64,000 nucleotides of DNA from Basidiobolus meristosporus CBS 931.73 (taxonomy: Eukaryota; Basidiobolomycota; Basidiobolomycetes; Basidiobolales; Basidiobolaceae). The notes beneath the pieces were generated by a model. It did no database searches and was not told the DNA's origin. It worked only from the letters and a program-made list of their open reading frames with translations. Every line of letters begins with the position of its first letter. Within the stretch, counting starts at the first letter, position 1. The translations under genes and the position numbers were made by a program. Positions 1 to 14,428 of this stretch are shown piece by piece. The DNA lies in contig MCFE01000177.1 of assembly GCA_002104905.1 (NCBI GenBank), positions 1 through 64,000 of the forward strand. The letters are read 5' to 3'.

Positions 1-1219
1 AGACCCGTGAGATCATTGCATTCGTGCTTCTCGCAGATACCGGCGAGGTGCGAGGAAATTCCAGTTGGCATTGGGCTCAAAGGGCGATGAATGTGTAGAG
101 ATGCGACTTAACTACCTTGTCAAAAGGCTTGTGTGGATTAATCAACGCACCGAATTTGTTTAGCTCTCATCAGCAACCCCATGCATTTAAATAGCTCTGG
201 AAACTTTCTTGCGGTAGAAACAATCATTTTGAAACGTCAACACGAAATGATGATTAAAAATAGCCGGATCCCAGCAACAATCTCATCCAGTTAAATCATT
301 ATAAATAGCTATTCAAGCACGAGCGAGCCAATTGTGCGTCGATCTAGTAGCAATCTGGTATCAGTCAAACAAGTGTACAATCGAGCTCTGGTCCATGCTC
401 TGCTCGCGTCTTAATGTTCATATTGATATGGGCATCGAGACCGGAAGCGGTGTCGATTTGTTTGGGATTTGTTGATTGTAGCGAAACCAATGATGGGGGT
501 GACAATACGTGGACCATCTTCGTATTGCCTAACTATCATCACACCGTTGCATTGTCCACCAGCCTAAGCATTAACCTCGCCCAGTCATAAACCCTCCGCT
601 ATTTGAACAATGCATTCGTTGCCATGCCCAATGCTGAACGGTCCGTTGGACATCACTTGGCGCTAACAGCACCGAATTCCCCGAGATCATGATTGGCATC
701 AGACACTTGAGCGCATCGCACACACTAGATCAACCGTCAAGCTGATGGCATCAGCAGGCGGGCAAGATGGCTGAGGGCAGCAGCGAGAACTCGCGATTGA
801 AGGGATTGCTGAGACCAGCACACCAATGTTCCGTGATTTTAATTTATTTTAGGTTGATTGCCAAGATCTAATTAGTGAAGGTTCGCCTAGGTGCTAAGAC
901 TATTTGGCACACCGTAGAAGGGGTGGTCGGGAGTGTGTGGCAAACATCGTTGGACGGATTCATTCCCAATTCAAGTGTCAGCGACTTGAGGCATGAAACC
1001 GACGCGCTTGCTCAGAAATAAAAACGTGACTTAAGTATACGGATGGTTTATACAATGCTTGACGAGTGGGGCAATACATTAATTCGATGTTTGACGCTAT
1101 AAGGGGAACGTCATTTCCCAGGAAATTGATCTAATTCCTTAAAATAATACTCACATAAGGGCACAGCGATGACGAACAGTATTGGCGATCGCCTCAAATC
1201 CTGGGCTCTGCTTATTCCG
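1..1219. other. Intergenic, no gene recognised
   Basis: No open frame in this stretch resembles a known protein, and I see no splice-linked exons. It lies downstream of the stop codon of the minus-strand CS/Sel1 gene, so its right end probably holds that gene's 3' UTR and terminator. CpG dinucleotides are frequent, as in the other gene-bearing parts of the window. Confidence 0.4.
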
Positions 1220-2762
1220 CTAGATAACCTGCACACCCGCTATCGACCGTGACACAGAACGTGGAATTGCGTGTGGATGATGCGCAGTTGGTCGCCTTAT
1301 GACGGAAAACGCGATCAAGCCGATGGTAAATGCGGCCAATGAGCCCAACAAAAACCAAGCAAGACCATCGTCGGATGGCCTTGACCGAGCTCTTCGAGCT
1401 TTACGCTTCTTTCTGTGCCTCCTTCTGTTCTTGGTGGACTTGCGCTCTTCCTCCGATGATTCGCTTTCTTCCGAATCCTCGTAGTCCTCAGAACACGAAT
1501 CTTCGGTGGAGTCAGAGGGTGGGGGCGAGGGTGGGCGTCTCTTGGATTTGGGGGTGGTGGAGGAGCGTTGGGTGGGTTTCCTCCGAATCTCCTCTACCTT
1601 GGTCGGTGCGACTGGCTCCTCCTTTTTGTAGTTCACTAACGCCTCCGGTAGCTTGAGCTTAGGGTCCAGCTTGATTGCGCTCTGTATCATGCTCATGGCC
1701 TCGTCGAGGTTCTTCGTGGTACCAACGCCATTCAAATACAGGATGCCGGCATTGTACAAAGATTGGGCATGTCCAGCTGCCGCAGACTGTTTCCAGTACT
1801 CAAGGGCGAGCGTAGGGTTTGCAGCGATGCCCCCACCACCTTCCAAGTAAATCAAGCCAGCTCTGAAAGCTGAGTTGACAAAAAAGGCATACGAGCTTCT
1901 GACTTGGCTGGAGCGAGCGCCAGCTTTGGTTAGCTTGAGAGAAGGATATGCTAGATCCATGGCGATCTTGAAATACTTGATGGCCTCATTGTAAGATTTC
2001 TCAACGCCATGGCCGTTGGAGTAGGAAGTACCAACAATATAGCATGCTTCAGCATTTCCGTTTTTAGCTGCTTGCAAGTGCCAGTAAAAGGACTTCTCCA
2101 CATTTCGGTCGACCACTACAATGGAGCTTTTCTCTTTGCCAATTTCGTACATAGCAGCCAACTTCAACTGGGAAGAAATCTGGCCATTTCTTGCTGCTGA
2201 TGTGTAGTATTTGAACGCCTTGGTTGGACTAGTGCTTTCATGCATTTTGCCCAGATAGAATTGAGAGGTTACGTCTATTTCTTTGTCATCAGTCGTGGGC
2301 TCGATCACCACTACAGGCCAGTCTATACCGCGAACCAATTTTTCCAAATGTAGGGTTAAAAGTTGATGCGCTGGAGCTAAGCTTGTATCTACCAGATCGG
2401 AATCTAAAGCAGGCTCTATTTCCCAAAGAGAGTCACTTCTACGTATTTGCGCGTACAACTTTCCCTATAAATTAGTGCAAGTTAGCAAATAGGAGCTCAG
2501 ACAAGATCTCTCGGGCTTTCGAAGAGAGAGATGGGGTTGAACGCAGATGAACAGCCGCTAGTAAAAGTAAAGCAACCTTCCAGCCTACCTTGATAATGGG
2601 CTCGGCTCCTCGTAGACCTGCCTGGATCTTCTCTGTGCAAAATTCGATTATAGCATCTCGAGAGCGAAAGGTCTTGGGGACTAGAAAAGAAACAGAAATC
2701 TGGTCATCTGTCTGCGACCATATATATGAACTTGGGTCACCAAGAATCTTGTTCGATGGCAT
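1220..2762 (-). CDS. CS-domain plus Sel1-repeat protein with C-terminal membrane anchor
   Basis: Two exons, 2589-2762 and 1220-2464, joined by a 124-nt GT-AG intron (2465-2588) in phase 0; about 472 aa. Splicing rebuilds a p23/NudC-like CS domain (residues ~8-75): a W-S-Q-T strand in exon 1, then PIIK joined to GKLYAQIRR and LWEIEP from exon 2. Residues ~124-320 carry Sel1-like repeats (for example A-FKYYTSAARNG, ALEYWKQSAAAGHAQSLYNAG). Next comes a Ser/Glu/Lys/Arg-rich low-complexity linker (~340-420), then one hydrophobic segment (~425-447) and a ~25-residue tail. That order predicts a tail-anchored protein with its repeats in the cytosol. CS domains dock Hsp90 or act as chaperones, and Sel1 repeats are scaffolds, so a membrane-tethered chaperone adaptor is plausible (inference). 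The start is the first ATG of the exon that begins the CS domain. Both domain calls are firm; the exact function is unknown. Confidence 0.85.
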
Positions 2763-3833
2763 AATTACTTAGGTCAAAGTAACCAACGAAAAAAATTCCA
2801 TATCCCAGAAAGCAACCCTTAGAACGCTTTCCTTATCCCCCGATTGAGTGATTTACCCCCTCTTACATCCCCCCCACAAATCAGACCGTTTCCTCTGATT
2901 CTTCATCGTAATCCAATGCAGACCTCCCCTGAAATTCATTTGTGTGTAACATTCGCCATAGGCAAATATGAAAGATTTTTCTGTGGAGATCAATATTTTG
3001 TCGGCCACCAGCGACAAAGTTTATTTCTCATGGAATCCCACTCAGTTGTTGGGACATCCAACGGTATTTGGTTACATGAGTCCTCAATTGGGTGATTTCC
3101 CAGAACTGGATTCCCCCTCCAATTAATCGCTCGAGGCCAATGATGACCGGCTTTGATCACGTTCGAACAGCGTCGACGAGCAGGGAAAGGGGGCGTGGAT
3201 GATCCGTAGTCCAAACAACTGTGCGATCAGTTATTCATGGATGTGGAAGACGACGGACGGGACGGTTCATCCTGGTGGTGCGTATGGGACCCTACTCCTG
3301 ACTGAGTTCGAGGGCAGATGCAACCTGTGGGAAATCTCCGACTCAACCACGAGAAGGCCAAGGTGGTTGATCATCCGCTGATTTCTTATTTTCTTGCGAT
3401 CCGCCTTGACTAAACTGACCTCCAACCTCACAACTCTGCCAAAACACCTGTAATGACATGGGGATGCCCATGTGTGATGACGGGACTAGCATCGAAACTA
3501 TGCATTGCTAGTGCCGCTTGGATGTGTCGACGTATTGGTGAACGAGGCAATATCTTACTAACGGCGCATAGTATGTGTATTCACTTGGCCAGTATTGTCG
3601 ACAATCCGTGCTAGTATCTGTTCAATAGAGCCAAAGAATCACTGTGGGTGGCTTGTAGATGCAGACGATAAAGGTCCACGTTGAAGGTATATTAGAGAAT
3701 GCTTTTGCACGTAATGGGTCAAAATTTCCTAATTGGAGGACAGGCTTTTCATGATGGTGATGGATAATTCTAACGGGTGAGGTTGGAGTGTTGAGTAGTA
3801 TGCATTGCTGGAGCAACAGGCGCTCCCGCGCCG
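2763..3833. other. Intergenic between two minus-strand genes
   Basis: This spacer separates the 3' end of the kinase gene from the start of the CS/Sel1 gene, both on the minus strand. It should hold the kinase 3' UTR on the right and the CS/Sel1 promoter on the left. Several open frames of 60-85 codons are present on both strands, but none looks like a conserved protein. I see no clear TATA box next to 2762. Confidence 0.4.
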
Positions 3834-6028
<2,195 letters not shown>

Positions 6029-9000
6029 GTTGGGCGGAATTACAGTGTTCGGATAATGGTAGTGTGGCTAAGAAGGGAGGTCGGGAGTGGGACAGAGCAG
6101 GAGCGAAGCGAGTGGACAGGACAAAACGCTATACAGATTCAATGGAGTACAAGGATGAGCTGAAAGACGCACGGTGGCAAACAATCAATTGTAGGAAGAT
6201 ATAAGGAACATGCAAGAGTATACAGACTCGTTATTTCCGATGAAGACAGTGCGATGAAGTTTATTTATATGATCATCGTATCTCTACTGCTCAAATAGGC
6301 AGGCGATAGATATATATATCAATCTGTACATACTCTCTGACTGATTTGATCCCAAGATGAGAAGTATCACAAGACTGATTACCAGGGTAACTGCACAACA
6401 TTCGGGCTCAATGCGAGTGACTCCTCTAGATTGAGCCTCGGTCAATCCTGGGTTTTTAATAGCACGAACTCTATTGATACCGTAACTACAACATCCCGTC
6501 GTCGGTTCAAAGAAAGAAAGATGGCGTTTATTGGGCTATAGGGATCTCGAAGTTTTAGCCTTGCAGTAGTTGTCGTGCTGGAAGCCTAACCTCTCGCCGA
6601 TACAGAGCAGTCTAGACTGTTGTTTACCATGATAGTCAGGGTTTACACGAAAAGAATGGCTGAGGTTTTGAGACTTTCATGTGATGATGCACAAAGTCGG
6701 ATCAAGATCAGGAGAGGCATAGTACGTATCTGAAACATGCAAACCTATGAATACGGCATATGATGAATTGGTATTGAGGCTTTTCTGGTGCATGAGATCA
6801 CGAGGAGATTTCCTGGTTCACAGGACAAAAGGTGGTTTCATCACCCTCATGTCCCAGATCTGGTCACCGCCAGGGATCCCATTGGCACCCGCGGCCTACC
6901 ATTTGCAAATGACCAGTGTGGGAATGAAAGTTACTGAACGCATCCAAGGACTGCCCACAACCTCAGTGCTAACCATAAAAGAGATGATCCCTCTTTATCC
7001 CCGATCCCATTGTTTATGTCACTGGGTGCTGATGGGAAGGCGTCGCTCACTCCCAGATGGCTGTGTTGGCCCATGAGTTGTGCACGAAATATATTGCGTA
7101 TGACCTTGTCCATTGTCACTTCCGGACCCTCTATATCGTCGCCAGTGGCTCCGTCGCAACCAATGGAATCCATTGACCGTAGACTACAAAGATGGTGATT
7201 TGAAAGCACATGTGATAGTTGCACGGGAATCGAGGGAGACGGGTGTATGGGGGCTTTGAGGTGAAAAGGGAGCAACATGGCTATGGACAGAGGCGATTCT
7301 TATTTATGGACAGTCGGCATTGATACGGCAGTCAAGCACAGTCACTTCCGTGGAGGTCCAACTTAAGTATAAGATGGATCCACAGTGAGCGTATACCGCA
7401 TGCCCACACATTGGGGAGGTTGACACCAGAGGCTTTCTACCAAGAGTACAATCTCCAGCAAAATATTAATTCGATGTGCAGGCTTACCTCCTGGTATACA
7501 GAACGTTTGCAATTCAGAGCCAAGTTGGGACCAAAGCCGCCGCTGTATCTGAGTTTCCGGGATATTAATTGGCTTTTATTCATATCAACCTTATCCACAA
7601 TTTGAGCGATGATGCTACGTACTGGCGCGATGACATCACATGGGATCTCGGTTACAGTGGCATTCCCATGGCGAGTCTGGAATAGGATCTTGTCCTGGGA
7701 GAGAGTCAGCAGCCAACACACTGGTTAGTGACTGCAGTCAGTTGAACCACAAGTTAAGGAGATGAATAGGGACTTGGTCGCACCCTATCGGCTTATCCCT
7801 GGCGCGGGCAATCACATGAGTGTCTCCTGTCCAGTATCCTGGGATGTGCCCCAGAAGTGCAATGGGAGCGATATTATTGACTCATTTAACGGGTTGGTGG
7901 TGAGGATGCCTGGCTGCTATATATTTATTAATGTGGCTGTATGGCAGTTATTAACCTTTTCAGCCATTAATGGGTCTAGATGGCTATTCGTATGTATGGC
8001 TTCCAATAATTCACATTCATTAGCAATTCTGGAGGATGTGTGCTCAACAGTTTGCAGGCCTATGAGTGCATCTGCAATAAAGGGCTACTTTAGCAGCGTA
8101 TGCGGGATCCGAGTTCTTGATATACCAATGAATTCGGAAATCATCATCGTATGTCGAATGCATATTAAATGCAATGTATTTCTGAAGAGATTATTGCCGG
8201 GTTGCAGACTAATATTACATTTTGGAGTTAGGATGGCACACGTTTCTCCCTTTGGGGCAGCTTGATACCCCACACGATATGTTTTACTCCTTATTTTTCT
8301 CGTTTTGAAAGAATTATCAATCAGCTTTTGGATATCGCGTCCGCACGAAAGTGTCGGCAATCTAACTACTTCGGCCAGATTCTGAGTCCACAAGGGATGA
8401 GCCAGACAAGAAAGGAGGTTTTCAGACACGTACCGGAAATGCACTACCTAATAATGCAGTATATGTAAGCTCTTTGTCCAAGGCTCCCCCCTTTGACCGG
8501 GTTGTACTTACTTCCATAACAGACAGCGAGTACCCGACATAATTGTTTTTCTACCTAAAAGAGAAATTTCATATATCCTGAGAGACTTGAAACTCCGCAT
8601 GTTTCATGGCCTAGATAAGCAGCCGTTTCATGGATACTAACTGCGTCTCGGGCTTCGCCATGATGAGATGGCTTGGACTCAGAGTTCGGGATGTTCAATG
8701 GTAGATTGCTACATCTGTCGATAGCAGGGTTCATTAGCCCCAAACCCTTCAACCATCTGTATATTCAATGAGTGATATTGAGATTTGACTTCACAAATGG
8801 TTTGAATGGATCTGTTAATAAAGGCGATATCCAAATTCATTCCACTCCGGATTCATATCAGGTCACTGGCATTTCGGAGTTTATGCAGCGTATGTCCCTA
8901 ATAGTATACATATCCAGACACTCTAAATGGATCAGGCTAGTTGTGTATCCTATTTTCCCATCGACACAATATAATGAACCGATGACCTACTCCAACAGTG

Positions 9001-9319
9001 GCATGCTTGCCTTGAGAGAGAGCGCTCACTTTGCACTTGCCAGGGATCGAAGGCCCGCAACAGTAGACTCGAACTTTCTGCATGCAATAAGTGTGTGGTA
9101 GCGTTTTTGCACGTTTCAAGTAAAGTGCTCATTTCGTACTTCCAGGATCCATTGAGCATCAACCCTATATTACGCCTGTCCATTCACAATTGAATACAGA
9201 TTGGAATCTGGAAAAATCTCCTCATCTGTACGAATAATGCTTGGGGTTTCAGCTTGCATGACTCTTTGATTATCCAGCAAGAAGACCACTTGATCTATAT
9301 ACCGTGGGGGGCGATTGAC
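6029..9319. other. Long intergenic region with one candidate orphan exon
   Basis: More than 3 kb lies between the divergent kinase (minus) and first arrestin (plus). The left end should hold the kinase promoter. Several frames of 60-167 codons exist on both strands, but none is recognisable and most lack splice partners. The exception is 7488-7694, listed separately. The region keeps normal CpG content, so it is not simply young repeat DNA. A decayed gene here is possible. Confidence 0.35.
7488..7694 (-). pseudogene. Candidate internal exon of an unrecognised or decayed gene
   Basis: On the minus strand a pyrimidine-rich acceptor (CTGACTCTCTCCCAG) precedes 69 in-frame codons that end at a strong donor (GAG|GTAAGC). 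The exon is exactly divisible by three. The peptide begins DKILFQTRHGNATV and includes SRKLRYSGGFGPNLAL. It has balanced composition and reads like protein, but I do not recognise the family. I could not find convincing partner exons on either side. It may therefore be the remnant of a gene, or part of one whose other exons I cannot see. Confidence 0.25.
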
Positions 9320-9359
9320 TTATACTAACTGGTTAAGGAACAGGTTCCAGGTTAGTATA
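9320..9359. promoter_or_regulatory. Hairpin-forming inverted repeat upstream of an arrestin gene
   Basis: Positions 9321-9332 (TATACTAACTGG) and 9347-9359 (CCAGGTTAGTATA) are near-perfect inverted copies, differing by one extra G, and are separated by 14 nt. The pair sits about 170 bp upstream of the first arrestin start codon. It could be a dimeric binding site, a 5' UTR hairpin or chance. An A-rich TATA-like stretch (CATAAAAAG, about 9414-9422) lies between it and the gene. Confidence 0.3.
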
Positions 9360-9526
9360 GCCACAAAGATAATGTCATGTATAACGAGCTCCGGTTGGGA
9401 TCATTTCTGATGGCATAAAAAGACGAGGTTGAGGCTGTGGAGAAATCAAATTTTAGGGTTGAAGCAGTTTCCCTCTAATATTCCTCTGTTCCTTCTTTAG
9501 ATTTAGAATAGACCTTCGCACCTTCA

Positions 9527-10586
9527 ATGCCTTTGAACGTTCTGAAAGTAAAGATTTACGTGCCCCAAGAAACGATCAATCTTTTCGGAAGCCCTGAAGA
9601 ATCGAACGGCAGCGTACTGAGAGGAGCCGTTTTAATCAAAGCTTGTAAAGCTACTAAAATTCACCTGCTAACCATAGGATTTGATGGCTGGACCACGTCC
9701 AACGGACCATTAGGTAAGCTTCTACACGCTTGGATTGGGGGAAAACCCCCAACATTGGCATTTCGTTGACATATGCTTCTGTTTAGCCTCTCGGGCTTTT
9801 GGAAAATCCAAGAAGTCCTTGATTAGCAGCCAAATGAGTCTCCTGGAGCCAGAAGGTAGTCCACGGCACCTCCATAAAGGGATCCACTCCTTTCCATTTG
9901 AGTTCGCCATCGATGGAATGTCACTAGAAACAGTACGCACCCGGTACTTCAAAACCAAATATTTCCTGACGGCACACGTCAAACGGCCCAAGTTCCCCGT
10001 CATAACCTCAGCATGCGAGGTTCCCCTGAATCGGCTACCGTTGGAGATTCCGCTGGGGGAGACGGGGTTCATCTCAATCCAAGAAAACTGGGAAAGCTAT
10101 ATTAAGTACAAGATCCAATCCAACAAGAACACCTATCATGTGGATGACTTTATTACGCTTAATTATACGTTTCGCCCGCTTCTGGATAGTTTGGAAGTGA
10201 GCACTATTTATCATTACCTGGTAGAGTACGTGACCTACTACAAGCAAAAGAGTGGCCCCTCAACGACCAAGGAGCGTACCATCCTGCTGCGTACATGCCA
10301 GATCAATCACCGGCTGGAAGGGGAATCGTTTGTGCTCACTCGACCAGAGTACATTCCCAGCCCTCAGCCAGATGTAGAGAACGAGCACGTCCAAATCAAG
10401 CACAAGCTTCATATGGTGTTCGTTCTGAAATGCGGGGATATTCAAAACTCCATGACGGTTACCACTCCGATCCACCTAATAAATGGAAACGAGTCGCCAG
10501 GCTACCTGCCAACCTACCAGGAATCCCAGATGGCCGGCGCGGATTACGTACCACCGCCCTCCTATCACAACCTTGTGCACAACTAA
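9527..10586 (+). CDS. Arrestin-domain (ART-like) trafficking adaptor, copy 1
   Basis: Two exons, 9527-9713 and 9787-10586, separated by a 73-nt GTAAGC...TTTAG intron in phase 1; about 328 aa. The N-terminal half shows arrestin strands: LFGSPEESNGSVLRG, then a HLHKGIHSFPFEF-type strand, then KYFLTAHVKRP. The C-terminal half has the second sandwich with TYHVDDFITLNY and HKLHMVFVLKCG. The tail carries two PY motifs, LPTY (303-306) and PPSY (319-322). Proteins of this class bind membrane cargo through the arrestin fold and recruit Rsp5/Nedd4-type ubiquitin ligases through PY motifs, which drives endocytosis. At under 350 aa it is shorter than the large yeast ART proteins and closer in size to alpha-arrestins of early-diverging fungi. 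A paralogue with the same intron position lies ~5.4 kb downstream. The start is the first ATG before the first arrestin strand. Confidence 0.85.
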
Positions 10587-13089
10587 AAAAGCTCAGCGGC
10601 GAAAGATTTTGACTAGTTCATCGGCAGCTGACTATTTTGATTCCATCATATATCTTTGTATTGAGTATGATAACCTAATTTCTGGTCTCTGCCCACCTGT
10701 ATCCAACTGCCTAATTGCTCACCTCCTTCTCGGTTTGGGAAAAGATCGGATTCTTTTTGGGACCTTCACACACGCGCACGCATATATATACATATCTTTC
10801 CTTGCGTCAGTTAATCCTCGTGTTATTTTCCATAATCCGTGGGGAAGACAACGTCCCACATAATTTAATATTTATCCCTGCTCATTTGCCCAAGGGGACA
10901 CGCCAAGGAGTCGTCGAGCTCAGGTCAAGCAGCGGCCACTGCCTATTTTGATAACCATCTAAACCATCCATCCATAAAAATGCCTGTTTGAACCAGTGAA
11001 AACAAGAAGACTGTAGACGATTTGTTTCTGATCGTGTAGTGCATACATTTAGTGGCGATAGGCCCATACATGCTTAGTGAAACGGTGCTCACCGTGAATC
11101 CGCCTCTCCCACATGCACCTTGGATATAGGATTGGATCTGCTCGCAATAGAATTGAATATCACGTTGGCAATGGTGAGCCAACCAACCAACCAGATGATG
11201 GTGGGCGAAGGTTGATTTGCCTTGTCATGCGTTACATTAAGTGTCCCTGATGCACTCACCACTTCGAGGCATAAATGCCGATGTAGAGACACAAACCATG
11301 TGGACTGGACACGGAGGCTTCGACTCTTTCTGCTAGATGTGTCGAGGGATCTTGCGCTGTATCTTAGTTTTGTCAGCCAGGAACACCGGGGCCCTTCCCT
11401 CTTCACGAACTGGATTCCTCCTTCTAAGGTATGAATTATCCGCATGCGAACTAGCGCAAAGGCGCTTCTCATCAGTTTGATTTCGGATGATTATGCGATG
11501 AACCGTACGTTTCCGATCCTGTTGGGCCACAACAGTTAGCCTTGAACAGATAGAACGCCGTGGCCTTCGGAAACCCCTGGCCAATTGTATCGTATGTTTG
11601 CAATACCTGGTGTGACAGTCCATCTGGATTCCATGTTGGCAATTTGCTCTGATCATTTTCACACACACCAGAGATTTTGCACCCTGCATGTACAACGTTG
11701 GTTCACAGGCGACGGGTGTTACATCATCCAAGTGGTGGATCTCAGCCAAATCCCTTCGTCCTCACTAATTGCGGTTACATCGTTCGATCATCCAAGTAAG
11801 TTGAGGGAAATTCGGAGGTAATGGAATGGCGAGCACGATCTAAAATCCACGAAACTTGCCCGGGTCTTATAATGAAGCGGCTCAGCAGCCGGTCTCATGG
11901 TGCTACGATCGTATCTATCGGGACTCACCCACTGTGGTTTGAACGACGAAGAATTGGCTATACACTTGCTACTTTAGCCATTCAACCTAGCCACGCCATG
12001 TTCTGTAACGCGCAGTGTGCTGGATCCTGCCGTTCTAGTGTGTGAGCCTACTGAAAAATCGAACCATCATCCCTGTGTTACAAGTGCTGGGCCCTCATTA
12101 TACATTCGCCCCTATTGCTGATCTACTACCGGACAACGATACACCTGATGCCTGATCGGTACGGTTGATATTGATCCTGCTCCCCTGCCGTCAAAATCCG
12201 ATAGATCCAGTCTGGAGAATGGGAAAGTGTAGGTGCACAGATGAAGTGAGTCGCCACCAAGTTGAAGGACCAGCACATGGAACGATGAACCCGACATCTG
12301 GAAACGGGATTGTTGACCCTTCATTGGTGCCCAACACCATCGACGTTCAATCCCAACAATGCTCAGAATTCTTAATGCAATAACCCTAACACCCCATTTC
12401 TCCAGGACAAACCATCATGAACCGTCAAGCAACCCCATGATATCATCACCTTTCGTGAGTAATCCAATAGAAAGCAAACTCACCATTTGCAACCTCACGA
12501 AAACTTCTCGTACAGTTAAAAGGCTGAAAACGATTGTGGAGTAATAAACCCTGTCTCATTCAGAAAACCAGTGATTCCAGAAGATATCATAGCCCCAAAA
12601 TCATGCGGGGTTTTGCAAGGCCATTGTACAGTGGGAAGTGGGGTTCGTTGAACAAGCAAGTATCATTTCCGTCTTATCTTGATCTTCACTTTGCCAATGG
12701 GTCAGACACTCAGTTTCCAACATTCCTTAACCCACAGGATACCACTTGTAGGTGGCACCTTACCTTTGCCTTAGTAAATTAAACTAGGGTTTCTCCCAGA
12801 CAGAAAGTAATTAGGTGCAATGTTGATTGATTGCAGTAGGTCACAGTATAAAGCTGTCTACATAAACCATTTCACTTATTTTACTATTGTTTTGATCCAA
12901 TTTTTGTGCTAATGCCACATCACCGTCTTTGGTTTTCATATCACTTCAGTTAGTATGGCAATATTATGAAGTAGCTTTCACGATTTGAATACGAAGAGTG
13001 AAGATTGATGCTTATATAGCACCAGGTTCAGATTGTCCGCAATATCAAGTATACTGAATTTTCTAACATTTCTCAAGTGCATTGATACT
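10587..13089. other. Intergenic, no gene recognised
   Basis: This lies between arrestin copy 1 and the LTR remnants near 13.1 kb. Frames of 60-138 codons occur on both strands, but none resembles a protein family and none has paired splice sites that extend it. From about 12.8 kb the sequence becomes visibly A+T-rich, which marks the approach to repeat-derived DNA. Confidence 0.4.
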
Positions 13090-13350
13090 ATTTTAAGTTT
13101 CGTATTTATACCTGAATATTTACATCAGCTTCGACACTTTTCTATGAACTTGGCTATTTAGATTCTTTGTCGAGATTTACTTGTAATAGTTTCACCAAAC
13201 CTTCAGGTAACCAAAGCCTCAAGCTTTGAGCACATGCTCTTGAAGCCTGGACAAGTATATTCTACATGATTGTAAGTGTAAATGTACGACTTCTACATTC
13301 AATGCATCATCATGTGAAAACCACGCAATCTACTAGCCCTCCCAATCACT
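13090..13350 (+). repeat. Diverged solo LTR of the copia family
   Basis: The stretch matches the copia LTR at 21318-21667 in order. Shared blocks are the dTTTACTTgTAATagTTTCACCAAA segment, CACATGCTCTTG, TTCTACAT, ACTTCTACATTCAA and GAAAACCACGCAATCTAC. The 5' part is too diverged to set a precise left end, and no internal coding sequence follows. It is therefore read as a decayed solo LTR, inserted with transcription toward the right. Confidence 0.5.
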
Positions 13351-13564
13351 GTAAATAACTTATGACATTCATCTACAATCTCTTTTAGGGTTGTGGGAAC
13401 ACAAAATAGACTGAAATTTTCAAGACGCCTCAACCAAATCTTTACGCGGATCCTTTCATGGCTTCCATCACAATGTTATATTATACTTTGCAAATCCCCA
13501 TTCATTGAAGTGGACCTTTGTTGCCATTGAATTTCACTGCCAGTGAATCACTATGAGAAAATTT

Positions 13565-13866
13565 AAGAAAAGGCCAGCAGAACACCCTCATAATATCAGC
13601 TGAATTCCAGGCTTCTCTAAACTTACAACTGTCAATATCTCAGGTACTAGCTATTTGGCAGGTCAGCAGACATGTTTTGCAGGGGGAGACTAGGCCAACT
13701 AGCATTCATACCAAATTCGGTAATCAGCTACTCACTACTTCCACGAAAAACTGCACCTAAAAATTGGAAGGAAAAACACCAGCTGAATGCCAGCAAAGCA
13801 CCATTAGAATACCAGCAGAATACCAACAGATTATCAGATGAATTCCAAGTTTGAGATTTTTCATAG
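13565..13866. repeat. Dispersed ~300-bp repeat, copy 1
   Basis: This segment is clearly homologous, in the same orientation, to 32008-32310. Both contain GGCCAGCAGAACACC-like starts, TCTCAGGTACTAGCT, GGAGACTAGGCC followed by ACTAGCATTCAT, GGTAATCAGCT and an ending GAATTCCAA-TTTGAGATTTTT-ATAGGG. The second half is built of short phrases related to ACCAGCTGAATGCC recurring about every ten bases. It has no coding capacity. It may be a solo LTR or a MITE; I could not find terminal inverted repeats. Confidence 0.6.
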
Positions 13867-14428
13867 GGAATCTTATTCTTTCTCTCCTGTCTACCGGATA
13901 GAGCTCTAAATTTCCCTACAAATGGTATAAAGTCCTGCTGAAAAAGTATACTGGTTCAAGGAGATTTGGGGCCAATGAATAGACTGTAGAAAAAGCATGA
14001 TAACAAATATCTGTCAGACTTTTATGTTTTGAAGGATCAAATTAATGCAGTACCTACAGTTGGTTAATCTGAGAAAATGGTGGCTCTGCTGGCTCCATAC
14101 TGCCATGAATTCGTAATGGAGCTAAAAATAGTGTGATATGTGTAACCGAGCGAATAGATACCAGCATCAAAATTTAATGAAAATGGACTACGGATTAGCC
14201 TAGAATAGTCGATATTTAGTCATCAAGGTAGTCGTCAATGTCAGTTTACACCAGTTGGCCATTTTGATGGCGAATGTTCTCATCATACAATTCACACCAT
14301 GTGATATCATATCAACCATGCGGAGATGGCGTAACTTTGTCGAGGCCAAAGGTGGAATTTGCGACTATGCCTAATCCAACCATTCACGATGAACTAAAAG
14401 AAGCCCACTACTACAAACGATTCTCATT

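Noticed and set aside
8085-8444. A 119-codon minus-strand frame near the orphan exon
   Set aside because: It might be part of the same gene as 7488-7694, but I found no splice sites that join it in frame, and stops follow quickly.
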